Assembly: GCA_026008535.1 (NCBI GenBank) | Contig: BRKX01000006.1 | Location: 5,416,501-5,480,500 of the forward strand | DNA: 64,000 bases | DNA from: Perilla frutescens | Taxonomy: Eukaryota; Streptophyta; Magnoliopsida; Lamiales; Lamiaceae | Reading direction: 5' to 3' | In this document: piece by piece, positions 36,251 to 47,252 of the stretch | How the letters are laid out: the number at the start of each line of letters is the position of its first letter | Position numbering within the stretch: position 1 is the first letter of the stretch | The notes under the pieces: generated by a model | What the model was told of the DNA's origin: nothing | The model's database searches: none | Seen by the model: the letters and a program-made list of their open reading frames with translations, nothing else | Made by a program: the position numbers and the translations under genes

Positions 36251-37570
36251 TTACTTCCCCCAAAAGAAAATTTATCTCATCATTTTCCTTGGAGCATCAC
36301 CTCATGATCACGATATTTAATGATTGCATGGTTATGGCTCAACCAATCCATGCTGAGGATCACATCAAAGTCCTGCATTTCTAACACGAATAGACCTGCC
36401 TCCAAAATTCTTTCTTTTATTTTCATTTTGACTCCCATAGCTACACAACTGGTTTCCATCTTCTCACCCGATGGATGTTTATTCTTAAAAGGTCAGTTCT
36501 TTCATGACATTTCACACCAGTCTTCTCATAAAATATTTTAGATATAAAAGAATGCGAAGTGCCTGAATCAAAAAGTACTAAAGCATGTACTTTAAGAACT
36601 TGTAGTATACATGACATAGTTCTGAGCTCATTTTGTTTCTCCTCATCAGCCATAGCAAAAGCACATGCAGTTCCTCCTCTAGGGACGTTTCTTTCATTCT
36701 GCCTGAGACAGTTAAAACTCTCTATCCATATCGGTGACAACGGTAACAGACATTCTTCCCAAAGTAGCAAGGTGGTTTGTGATGTTTCTGGCATTGTGAG
36801 CATAAAGGTTTGACTGTTGCTGGCCTGGCTTTGTTTTCAGATGATGGCCTGACATTGTTGTTCTCAACAGATCTGGATCTTTTCTTAGGTGGGAAACTCG
36901 TTCCCTTGTTGCGATCATTCCAAAGCCTTTTCATAGGGGTGTTTGGCTGCTTAGACGATGGGCCTTCCAAATTCAAGCATGTAGCAACTATCTGAGCTCA
37001 TTCCACCATTTCAGAAAATGTTGTTGTTATCCCTTGTGCTACAAGAATTCCTCCAATCTCGGATCTCAAACCATACTCGAACCTCCATACTTTCTTTTCC
37101 TCGATGTCCACCAAATGTGGAGCATAGCAGGATAACTTGTTAAACTTCATCTCATAGTCAAGGATGGTCATAGTTCCTCACTCGAGATTCATCAACTCTG
37201 TCTCCTTCTGCTTGCGGTAAGCCCTTGGGAAAAACTTTCCCATTATCAGTCCCTTGAAATTGTTCCAGATTAAGGTCCGACAGCGTTCTGGCATCATGAG
37301 CTGGACTTGTGCCTGCCACCAATGACCCGCATCCTCAGCTAACTGGAAAATGGCGCAGGATACTTTTTCTGCATCAGTGCAATCCAAATGTTCAAAAATG
37401 TGTTCCAAATCAAAGATCTACTCCTCCGTGACAAGTGGCCCTTCATTTCTCCTTTAATCTGGGCGGCCCCATCTGGCGGAATTGAGAGACAATGAAACTT
37501 TCTCCACTTCGTTGGTGAGGAAGCACTTCTTTCAGCTCGTGAGCTAACTCTTGAGCAAGGCTTGGTCTTT
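36251..37570 (-). pseudogene. Chromovirus gag and protease remnant
   Basis: The - strand protease segment at 36803-36441 has VLFDSGTSHSFIS. A zinc-knuckle region lies upstream (CSQCQKHHKPPCYFGKNVCYRCHRYG spans about 36725-36805 in two frames). The gag core lies at 37408-37178 (CAIFQLAEDAGHWWQAQVQL, then FPRAYRKQKETELMNL), with the more degenerate gag start up to about 37570. Frame breaks separate all blocks. Confidence 0.75.
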
Positions 37571-37778
37571 TATTTTTAACATATCGTGGGGTGTTCACTC
37601 AGTAGATAGCCTCACTATTTAAATGCGAACTGCGAATTCTTACCATAATCCTATTAACAAATCCATTAGTTGAGCAGAACGAAAATTTTGAAAAACACAA
37701 ATGATAATAGTTTATTTTATTAATCCAAAGTCAACAATTTTATTTTGGAGACATAAACTTTTAAACAAGACATCAGAA

Positions 37779-38252
37779 TTAGTCAACAACTACAATTTCA
37801 TCTTTTGGTACTTTGACTATGCCACTTAGTCCAGCAACGTCATGCACCTCAACATCATTCGAGCTTACCTGTGAGCTTGCATCCTCCTCATCATCGGAGT
37901 CCTTTCCATGAACCTTTTTATGCCACCAAGCCAGGAGATATTTCATGAATGCTTTAACATTAAAAAGTCCTCCAACCCCTACCTTATAATCAACATATCT
38001 TTCAAAATACTTATCATCATTAGGGCTCATGAATTTTGGGAGCACCTCCACTATTTCGCAACCCATATCGACAGCCCTCCAGCCTCCCTCGACCATTTTC
38101 ATCTTTTTCCAAATTTTAAATAACTTCCTTAGGTTCCACTCAATCCCTCGTGTTTTCTTCCACACATAGGACTCCAGTTCCTTCCACAAATACTCCTCTC
38201 GGGTCAACACCGGGGTCCTAACAGTGCGAAGCCTGGATTCAAACTTTTCCAA
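37779..38252 (-). CDS. Extra 157-codon ORF between PBS and gag of the chromovirus
   Basis: Open reading frame on the - strand in the leader between the 5' LTR and gag, in the same direction as gag-pol. The product is basic in its first two thirds (TREEYLWKELESYVWKK, then WNLRKLFKIWKKMKM) and acidic and Ser-rich near the end (GKDSDDEEDASSQVSS). No zinc finger, membrane segment or known retrotransposon domain was recognised. It is intact although gag-pol is decayed, which is unexpected. Extra ORFs upstream of gag are known in some Tat/Ogre elements but I do not know one in Tekay/Del. It could be a captured host fragment. Confidence 0.5.
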   Translation of the reverse strand: MEKFESRLRTVRTPVLTREEYLWKELESYVWKKTRGIEWNLRKLFKIWKKMKMVEGGWRAVDMGCEIVEVLPKFMSPNDDKYFERYVDYKVGVGGLFNVKAFMKYLLAWWHKKVHGKDSDDEEDASSQVSSNDVEVHDVAGLSGIVKVPKDEIVVVD

Positions 38253-38426
38253 TGGTCATCTCTCCATCTATCACACAGTTCAAGATTATTTTTCCAAGAA
38301 AAGAATATTACAAGAAAATTTATATCATAAATAACTATAGACATTGTACCTTGTTCCGGCGTGATGTGGTTGATGCGATGATGGTGTTTTATAATTTTTT
38401 TTGCAAGTCTATAGAAATGTAGGCCC

Positions 38427-38439
38427 GCTCTGATACCAA
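38427..38439 (-). other. Primer-binding site (initiator Met tRNA type)
   Basis: The - strand reads TTGGTATCAGAGC next to the LTR edge, the usual chromovirus primer-binding sequence complementary to the 3' end of initiator tRNA-Met. Confidence 0.85.
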
Positions 38440-39500
38440 TTATCACGTCTCTAATAATAATAATAATAATAATAAGAAGAAGAAGAAGAAGAACGTCACT
38501 TTATTAAATAACAACAAAGTATTTATTCAGAGTGTTTAAGCGAAAATAATAAAATATAAATATTTTATTTTTCTGACAACCATTATCTCGCCATGCACGC
38601 ACATCGCCCGACATCAACCTAAAATAAATAATAGTTTGAGGTGAGTACTATTGACTTAATGGTGACCGCATTTATTCAAATTATACAATTATAACAAATT
38701 AAACTATATGTAGCCCCTGGCTAAATTCGGACCATATGCAGCCTGTCGACCAATAATTGTTGTAACTCATAGGTTAATAATTATGAATCTGCATAAAATC
38801 ATAATAAGGATAAACACAAAATGTGCGTCAAATTGGATCCCCTACCTTGACTTGAATTTAACTTTCGAAAATACGACACTAGTTAGTTCCACGCGCCGCC
38901 TATTAATAAATTAAACATATAAATATTAACATAAAATTTAAATGAAAGAGATAAGTAAAAAGATGCATGAATGTGGCCCAAATCCTATTACCACTTTCGG
39001 CCCACATAAAACAAAATATCAACCCAGCTAATTTTCTTCTCAATCAATATAGTTCATTATTTATATATTTTTATATATATGTGGGGAATTCTAAATACAG
39101 CCCCCGATTTACTCTTCATAGCCCTTAAAATATTATATTGTAAATATTATTTCATTTAACTTTTTTATCCTCACCGTTGAATTTTTTTTAAAAGAAAAGT
39201 TGTGAATTTTCTTTTAATAGAAAAAAAATGAAAAAAAAATGAATAAAGTTGTGAACTTTAGTTTTGTCCGTCTGCTCTGGCGTGAAATATACTATTATTG
39301 ATGACGTATTCTATATTTAAGGTTGTTCAAAGAAAAAATATTCAATTGAATTTTGAAATCATAAAAAATATTAAATTAGATTTTGACATCAATCTTCCAT
39401 CTCATAACATCATCACAACTTCTGGGAGAAAACCTACGAGTATGAATCACTTGATTTAAAAATCAAATCCAACTTTTCTTCCTCAGTTCCTGGCCGCGAA

Positions 39501-39708
39501 ATGGATCCGGCAAATAAAAATTCACATTTTCAGCCTGAAACTCAAAAAATTATTTTCGGGCAAGTTCACCTTCCGCATCATCATGCCACCGAAAGTATTG
39601 TTGGAAGAGATCTGCTCAAAAAGTTAGTTGCTAAAAAAGAATATAGACTTGAGCGTGCTGAGCATCCATCAGCCGGGCATGACACCGTTAAAGATGTTGG
39701 GGGCTATA
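39501..39708 (+). other. Unidentified ORF inside the MULE-like element
   Basis: ATG at 39501 opens a frame (MDPANKNSHFQPETQKIIFG, then RDLLKKLVAKKEYRLERAEH) that is cut at 39709 by the Athila LTR. It is coding-like in composition but belongs to no family I recognise. It may be a host gene fragment carried by the transposon or chance. Confidence 0.3.
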
Positions 39709-41064
39709 TACTTTGTATGTATTTTTGGAGTCGAATGCATGTGTTTGTGATTATTTTGAATTGTTTCATGTTGTGTGGGTTCAATCACGGGTTTATCAAG
39801 TTTTGACAGGAAATTGGCCTAATTTGGACGTGTTTTGGAGTGTACATGGTTGCCGGGCGGAAGGAGTGATTGAGTTGAGACCGGAAGGTGAGAAAAGGCC
39901 GAAAAAACAACATTTCAAGAGATGCACTGCGGCACGGACCGTGCCGTCACACGGCACGGCCCGTGCCCCGAACCCCCGAAGGCCATACTCCCTGGATCAA
40001 TGGCACGGACCGTGCCGTCGCACGGCACGGACCGTGCCCCGAGCCGGAACCTGGCGACGCGAATTGTCCAACGGCACGGACCGTGCCGTCGCATGGCACG
40101 GCCCGTGCCACGTTATTTCAGATTTTTAGAAATTTCCTTTTGCAGATCGGTTTTTCCCAAAACTATTTAAGACCTCTTCTTGGGCGAATTTTGTACGATT
40201 TTTCACCCTATTATTGAAGAAAGAAGAGCACGGAGAAGAGGAAGAACACGAAGAACAAAGACAATCCATCCGGCATAAGTTGTTTATGTTATTTTTATTT
40301 TAATTTCGACTATGAGTTGTATGATTTCTACCGTATTTTATCTCGATTTTTATTTTGCCATGGACGGCTAAACGTTTATTAATTCTAGGGTTTGCAATTG
40401 AATGTTGAAACTATGGAATTAATTTAATCTTGTTATTTTTTCCTTTCGATTATTGTGTTCAAATATTCATGTGCTTATCTCTCATGCATAGATTAGTGGC
40501 CATAATTTATGTATGTTAGCTAATTAATTTGAGACCTGGCGGAGAGAATTAATTAGTGGATTGAATGAATAATTTGATGCATGTTCTGAGGAACCTGTAG
40601 GAGAATTAACTGACGATTTAAGGAGTTAATAATTTGTCTAGAGACGAAAGTAATAGGCATTTTGTTGATCTACTACTACCTTGAGACCTGGCGGAGATAG
40701 GTAGTTATATTTCTATTTCTTCCCTTTAATCGAATTAAATTGGGAATTATTCGGATTGAATTACTGTATAGCGGATACATTTGATGTGCATTCCCTAGGA
40801 TTAATACCTTGTTGATTATCTGAATTTGTTGAGTTATTTTGTTTACATCAGTCGAGTGTTTAATTTTGATTCTTCTGTTTATTTGCCATTTAATTTGGTG
40901 TCTTAGAAACCCGAGAAATAGGTCACCTGGATAATAGTGAATTGTTAGCTTAGTACTTAGTTTGGTCAAGCATTCAGTCCCTATGGATACGATATTCGGT
41001 TCACTAGTTATATTGCAGTGTCCTGTGTTAGTTGCAGTATAGTGCATAATAATTTAGTGCATCA
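39709..41064 (+). repeat. Athila 5' LTR (5'-truncated)
   Basis: Homology with the 3' LTR starts at TACTTTGTATG (39709); the first ~33 bp present in the 3' copy are absent and replaced by MULE sequence. It ends TTTAGTGCATCA. The copies differ at few positions, including a missing palindrome in the 3' copy. Region 40130-40900 holds leader-like sequence including repeated GAGACCTGGCGGAGA phrases. Confidence 0.85.
39931..40109. repeat. Cluster of six 15-bp GC palindromes (5' LTR)
   Basis: GGCACGGACCGTGCC or GGCACGGCCCGTGCC occurs at 39931, 39953, 40002, 40024, 40073 and 40095, in three pairs spaced 22 bp start to start, pair to pair 71 bp. Each is a perfect or near-perfect palindrome joined to its partner by 7 bp (GTCGCAC type). 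Confidence 0.9.
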
Positions 41065-41070
41065 ACTTTT

Positions 41071-41088
41071 TGGCGCCGTTGCCGGGGA
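41071..41088 (+). other. Primer-binding site (tRNA-Asp type)
   Basis: TGGCGCCGTTGCCGGGGA, six bases after the 5' LTR, the sequence used by Athila and Tat elements and complementary to the 3' end of tRNA-Asp. Confidence 0.9.
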
Positions 41089-41152
41089 CTGATTTTGACT
41101 TTGATTTATTCTGATATTATTACTGACAAGAATCTATTACTTCAGGTAGTTT

Positions 41153-43180
41153 ATGAAAACAAGATCTACACAGCCACACGTACATCCTGTGCCCAATTCC
41201 CCTGATCGAGCTCATAGATAGAGGAATAAGGAACGCAGACAGCAAGAAATTGAAATGGCGGCCAACAATGAGAATAATGATGTGGAAGCATTAGCTAGAA
41301 GGCTCCGAGAGATGGAGCAGAGATTGGCTAGACAAGCTGCGCCCGAGAATGAAGCAGCACCTCTAAACCAGCTGTATCGGGCGCCAACTGACAGATACTT
41401 GGGCGCCGGATGGGGTGGCGGCATCGCTGCCAACAACTTTGAGCTTCGTCTCGCATTGATCAACATGGTGGCTGCAGAGCAATTCAGTGGACGAGCTACA
41501 GAAAATCCAAATGCTCATCTGGATGCATTTTTGGATATCTGCGACACTATCAAGATGAACGGTGTCAGTGACGACATCATTCACATGCGGATGTTCATTT
41601 TCTCTCTGAGGGATCGAGCCAAGGAGTGGTTTAAGAGTTTGGACAAGGCATCCATCACCACCTGGGATCAGATGTGCCAAGCTTTTCTGGCTAAGTACTT
41701 TCCTCCATCGAAAGCTCAGAAAATAATTGCTGAGATTACTCATTTTTCACAGATGGGGGATGAGTCAATTTATGAAGCATGGGAGAGGTACAGAGACTTG
41801 CTGCGATCTTGCCCACAACACGGATTCAGCGCCGATCAACAAATCACTCACTTCTACAGTGGTTTGACTAACAATACCAAGCGATTGGTGGACGCCTCAG
41901 CTGGAGGTTGTCTGGTGAATAGAACTGCAGCCGAAGCGCTAAGAATCATAGAAGAGATGGCAGCTACTAGCTATCAGTGGCCGATGGAGAGACGACAAAC
42001 CAGGCCAGCCGCTGCAGTATCTGATTTTGGGATGGATGATCTGAGAGCTGAGATTGAAGAACTAAAGAAGCAAGTTCTGGAGGAGCGCCGCGCACACATG
42101 GATGTGAATGCAGTACAACAGCAAGGCTCTGAATCTTCTGCCGTAGAAGGTGTGAATTTTGTCAACCAGAGGAATTACAACAGTGGAAACTACAACAGAG
42201 GCCAGCAAGGATTCTAGAGCAACAACATGGCGTATCATCCAAGCAATAGGAATCACCCAAATTTTTCCTATGCTAACCCCAACAACGCCTTGCAACCTTC
42301 GGGTTTTGCTGCTCCCACTGCAGGTCCTTTTGAGCCAAAGAAGCCTTCACTCGAAGAGATGATGGGACAGTTGATAACAAATCAGAACAGCTTCATTGGA
42401 GCCACGGGAACGAAGATTACTCAAATCGAGGGAATTGTGAGTACTCTGTCAAAGCAGTTGAATATGCTAGAGGTTCAAGTTGGTCAAATGGCGAATAATT
42501 CATCCACTCAGCACAAGCCAGGCCAGTTTTCAAGTCAATCTGTGATCAACCCAAAGGATCAATGCAATGCTATTCAGCTGAGGAGTGGAACTGAGTACAC
42601 AAATCATAAACATCTACTGAAGGATGATGGAGAGGATGATGTGATCGAGATAGTCGATGATGAAGCAGTTCCAGCTACAGAGATTCTGCCTACTCCTGCA
42701 CCAAAAGTGACGCATGCCACTACTGCAGCCCAGACGATGCCCACCAGTGCGACCGCTCCGTTTCCAACTCGGCTAGCTAAGGCCAAGACTGAGCAGAAGA
42801 TGGAGAAATTCATAGAGATCTTCAAAAAGGTAAACATCAACATTCCTCTGTTAGATTCTTTACGAGATATGCCTGGTTATGCTAAATTCCTGAAAGATGT
42901 CGTTTCAAAAAAGAGAAAGTTGGGCAAATTTGAGACTGTGAATCTATCTGCGGAATGTAGTGCAGTCTTGCAACGGAAGTTGCCTCTGAAGCAGAAGGAC
43001 CCGGGTAGTTTTACTATTGCCTGTGTGATTGGGGGACGCACTTTTGGTAAAGTGTTGTGCGATTTGGGGGCTAGCATCAATCTGATGCCCCTGTCAATTT
43101 TCAAGAGATTGGAAATTGGTGATATCAAGCCAACTTCCATTGCACTGCAAATGGCAGACAGATCAGTCACCTATCCTTGA
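41153..43180 (+). pseudogene. Athila gag (and start of protease), with in-frame stops
   Basis: The likely start is ATG 41153 (MKTRSTQPHVHP), in the same frame as the longer open stretch, with TAG at 41219-41221, TAG at 42215-42217 and TGA at 43178-43180. The gag core is at about 41480-41900 (AEQFSGRATENPNAHLDAFL, RDRAKEWF, YEAWERYRDLLRSCPQHG). A linker with a VSTLSKQLNMLEVQVGQMAN coil and the protease segment (VLCDLGASINLMPLS; Asp-Leu-Gly in place of Asp-Ser/Thr-Gly) follow. All stops could arise from a single C-to-T change each. Confidence 0.85.
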
Positions 43181-43186
43181 GGGGTA

Positions 43187-46100
43187 GTGGAAGACGTGTT
43201 GGTGAAAGTAGAGGATTTCATTTTTCCTGCAGATTTTGTGGTCCTCGACATGCCGAAAGACAAGAATATCCCATTGATTCTTGGTAGACCGTTTCTAGCT
43301 ACAGGCCGTGCTTTGATTGATGTGCAAGACGGTCAGCTGACATTCCGGATGAACAATGAGAAGATTACTTTCTCTCTGTATGATGCTATGAAGAGGCCAC
43401 ACGAGAGTGCATTGGATGACTGTGAAGTGATCGAGTTAGTGGAGGCCGGCACCAAGGTGCCAGTCGCGTTAGAAGACCCCCTGCAGCACTGTATCCAGCA
43501 CTCTATTTATTCTATTGACTCATATACTTCTCTTGATGTTGCTTGTGATGAAATTTTGGAATATCTTGCTGTTTTAGATTCTATGCAGGCTCTCCCGTTG
43601 GAACCAGTCCAATACCTGGATATTCGAGATCCACCACTTGAAAGCATTGAAAGTTTTGAGGCCCCTGCAGCCAAATCGGCACCTCCGCCACCTGTTTTGG
43701 AGATGAAGCCACTCCCGGATCATTTGAGGTATGCCTTTTTAGGTGAGAATGACACTTATCCTGTGATTGTTTCTGCTTTTCTTTCTGATTTGGAGTTGGA
43801 TAAGTTGTTGAGAGTACTGAGAAAGTACAAGTCTGTGATAGGTTGGCAAATTTCTGACATAAAGGGGATTAGCCCGTCTATTTGTATGCATCGTATTTTA
43901 CTTGAGCAGGATTACAAGCCGAAAGTGCAAGCACAACGGAGGTTGAATCCGGTGATGCAAGAGGTGGTGAGAAAAGAAGTTTTGAAACTTCTAGATGCCG
44001 GGATGATTTATGCCATATCTGACAGTGAGTGGGTGAGCCCGACTCAATGTGTTGCAAAGAAAGGAGACATGACGGTTGTGAAGGATGAGAGGAACGAGTT
44101 GATTGCTACGCGGCTAGTGACGGGATGGTGTGTCTGCATAGACTACCGTGCTTTGAATTTGGCCACTCGTAAGGATCACTTTCCCCTTCCTTTCATTGAC
44201 CAAATGTTGGATAGACTTGCAGGGTACGAGTATTACTGCTTCTTGGATGGCTATTCGGGTTACAATCAAATTATGATTGCCCCGGAAGACCAACACAAGT
44301 CGGCATTTACTTGCCCTTATGGTGTTTTTGCATATCGACGTGTGCCGTTTGGTCTATGCAATGCTCCAGCTACTTTTCAGAGGTGCATGATGGCCATTTT
44401 TTATGGTTTCATCGAAAAAATTATGGAGGTATTTATGGACGACTTCTCTGTTTTTGGTTCATCCTTTGATAATTGTTTGGGGAATTTGTCTCAAGTTTTG
44501 CAGCGTTGTGAGGAGACAAATCTAGTGTTGAATTGGGAGAAGTGCCATTTTATGGTACGTGAAGGTGTGGTGCTTGGCCACAAATTCTCTGCTGCTGGCC
44601 TCGAGGTCGATCGAGCCAAAGTTGTAGCTATTGAGAAGCCACCTCCTCCTACCTCTGTGAAGGCGGTTCGTAGTTTCCTTGGCCATGCTGGATTTTACCG
44701 GAGATTCATCAAGGATTTTTCAAAAATCTCCAAGCCTCTGTGTTCTCTGTTGGAGAAGGATGTGAAGTTTGATTTTGATGATGAGTGCATGGAAGCATTT
44801 GAGAAATTAAAGTTGACTCTGGTAAGTGCTCCAATTTTAATTCAACCTATTTGGACTGAACCTTTTGTTTTGATGTGTGATGCCAGTGATCTTGCTGTTG
44901 GAGCGGTGTTGGGACAAAAGAGGGATAAATTCTTCTGAGTCATTCACTATGCCAGCAAGACCCTCCACTATGCCCAGCAAAATTACACCACCACCGAAAA
45001 GGAGTTGCTAGCAGTGGTGTATGCTTTTGACAAATTCCGGGCTTACTTGATTGGGGTGCAAATCATTGTCTACACCGACCATGCCGCTATCCGGTATTTG
45101 TTTGCCAAGAAGGATGCCAAGCCAAGATTGATTCGATGGATTCTGTTGCTCCAAGAGTTTGACATGGAGATCAAGGATCGAAAGGGTTGTGAGAATGTTG
45201 TGGCGGACCATCTGTCCCGTTTGGAGAAACTAGTGGAAGGCGAGGATCCAAAGTTGCTCATCAATGAGAGCTTTCCAGATGAGCAAGTGCTAGAAGTGAA
45301 GGTCGTTGATAAAACTCCGTGGTATGCGGACATTGTGAATTATATAGTAATTCGTGTCATACCTAAGGATCTCAGTTCCTACCAGCGCAAGAAATTCCTC
45401 CATGATGTGCAATTCTACTATTGGGAGGAGCCCATTCTGTACAAGCGATGTGCGGATGCGGTGATTCAGAGATGTGTTCGAGAGGATGAAATTAATGCTA
45501 TCATAGAGCAATGCCACAGTTCGCCCAGTGGAGGCCATTTCGCAGCCAATAGAACCGCCATGAAAATCCAACAAAGCGGATTCTATTGGCCGCATATTTA
45601 CCGAGATTGCCATGCGTTTATCTCCAACGGGTTGGCAACATTACCAAGAGGGATGAGATGCCGCAGAAGGCGATGATGGTTGTGGAGCTTTTTGATGTGT
45701 GGGGGATAGATTTTATGGGACCATTCCCTAAATCTCGAGGATTCATCTACATTTTGCTTGCTGTGGAGTATGTGTCTCGTTGGGTGGAAGCCGTTCCTAC
45801 TACCACCAATGACTCCAAGGTGGTGTTGAAGTTTTTGAGAAAAAATATTTTAACTCGGTTCGGAGCCCCGAGAGCTTTGCTTAGTGATGGGGGGTCGCAC
45901 TTCAACAACAAGTGGCTTGAAAGTTTGCTAGCTAAATATGGTGTGAAGCACAAAGTCACATCTCCTTATCACCCTCAAGCAAACGGACAAGCCGAGTTGG
46001 CCAATCGAGAAATCAAGCAAATTCTCGAGAAGACTGTGGTGCATAGAAAGGATTGGGTGGATCGCCTTGATGACGCTCTGTGGGCTTATCGTACGGCATA

Positions 46101-46584
46101 TAAAGCTCCAATTGGTATGTCCCCTTACCAGCTTGTTTTTGGTAAATCCTGTCATTTACCCGTAGAAATTGAGCATAAGGCGTATTGGGCTGTGAGAAAA
46201 ATCAATTTTGAGTTCCAAGGAGCTGGAGTTGAGAGAGCTCATCAATTGTTGGAGTTGGAAGAATGGAGAAACGAAGCTTTTGAAAATTCGTGCATCTATA
46301 AGGAGAGGGCCAGCAAATTCCATGACCGTGTCATCAAGCAAAAGGAGTTCGCCCCTGGAGATGAAGTTTTGGTTTATGATTCAAGATTGAGATTGTTTCC
46401 GGGCAAACTTAAATCTAGGTGGATGGGTCCATTTGTGGTGTACAAGACAAGTTGGAATGGTACTTGTGATTTATTGCGCGCCGATGGAAGCACATTTGCA
46501 GTCAATGGACACCGCCTAAAACACTACTTCCGGCACCCAACTGAAGAAAGAGATTTACGGGTCACACTTCTCAATGATCCATGA
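43187..46584 (+). pseudogene. Athila pol (protease end, RT, RNase H, integrase), with stop and deletion
   Basis: Continues in the gag frame to TGA 44936-44938, then to about 45630. The reverse transcriptase has CIDYRALNLATRKDHFPLPF, FLDGYSGYNQI, FGLCNAPATFQ and VFMDDFSVFG (catalytic DD). RNase H has MCDASDLAVGAVLG, EKELLAVVYA and YTDHAAIRYL. In the integrase, an apparent small deletion and frameshift near 45630 removes part of the HHCC finger. The core then continues in another frame (GIDFMGPFP, ALLSDGGSHF, and the E of GQAELANRE), followed by the KLKSRWMGPF C-terminal region to TGA 46582. There is no chromodomain, as expected for Athila. Confidence 0.85.
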
Positions 46585-47252
46585 GCATCCATGAGGTATT
46601 GTCTAGCTAAAGACGTTAAATGAAGCACTTGGTGGGAGGTAACCCACCGTTTTTAGTTTTCTTTTCAGTTTTGTTTTTCTTTTGTTTTGTTTTCCTTTTT
46701 TCTTTTAGTTTTTTTCGTGTGTTGGTTGCTTTTTCCGTTTTTTTTCTATTTATTGTATTTTCGGCAAAAAAAAAAGGTATTTCGGCACGGCCCGTGCCGT
46801 CGAATGGCACGGACCGTGCCCTGAAACAAAAAAAGTCCGAACCCCCTGTATGGATGGCACGGACCGTGCCGTGTGACGGCACGGCCCGTGCCGCAGTACA
46901 CGCCCAGCCCACATCAGTTTTAATTCAGGTTCGTCTCTCTCTTCCTCTCTCACTTTCACACACGAGCACATATGAAAATTTTCCCCCAAATTATACTCTT
47001 TTCCTCTCCCACTCCCCTAGAGCTAAATTCCTTGCCGCCCCCCCCCCCACATCTCCATCTTCTACTTTTGCCTTGGATTCTCTCTCCCCTCTTTCCAATT
47101 GAGGATTTTGAAAGAAAAATTGGGATTTGCCCCAAATTGTGCCCTAGGTCGGATTTTGGTAAATTTCACCCCGAAGGTACGAAATTTCTTACTCTCTCCC
47201 TCTTTCTCGTTGTTTGGTGTTGTTGGAAGATGATAGGTACCATTTTTCTCTC
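46585..47252 (+). other. Athila post-pol spacer
   Basis: Contains the conserved Athila phrase at 46623-46645, a T-rich stretch, and the third palindrome cluster at 46784-46892 (four GGCACGGnCCGTGCC units at 46784, 46806, 46856 and 46878). A pyrimidine-rich run with a C-tract near 47040 follows. No independent ORF is convincing here. Confidence 0.6.

Noticed and set aside
39888..40217. Overlapping ORFs across the palindrome cluster
   Set aside because: All frames read through the GC palindromes as repetitive TARTVPSHGT-like peptides; explained by the DNA repeat, not coding.
46616..46989. Minus and plus strand ORFs in the Athila post-pol spacer
   Set aside because: Low-complexity Lys/Phe-rich products of homopolymer runs and palindromes.
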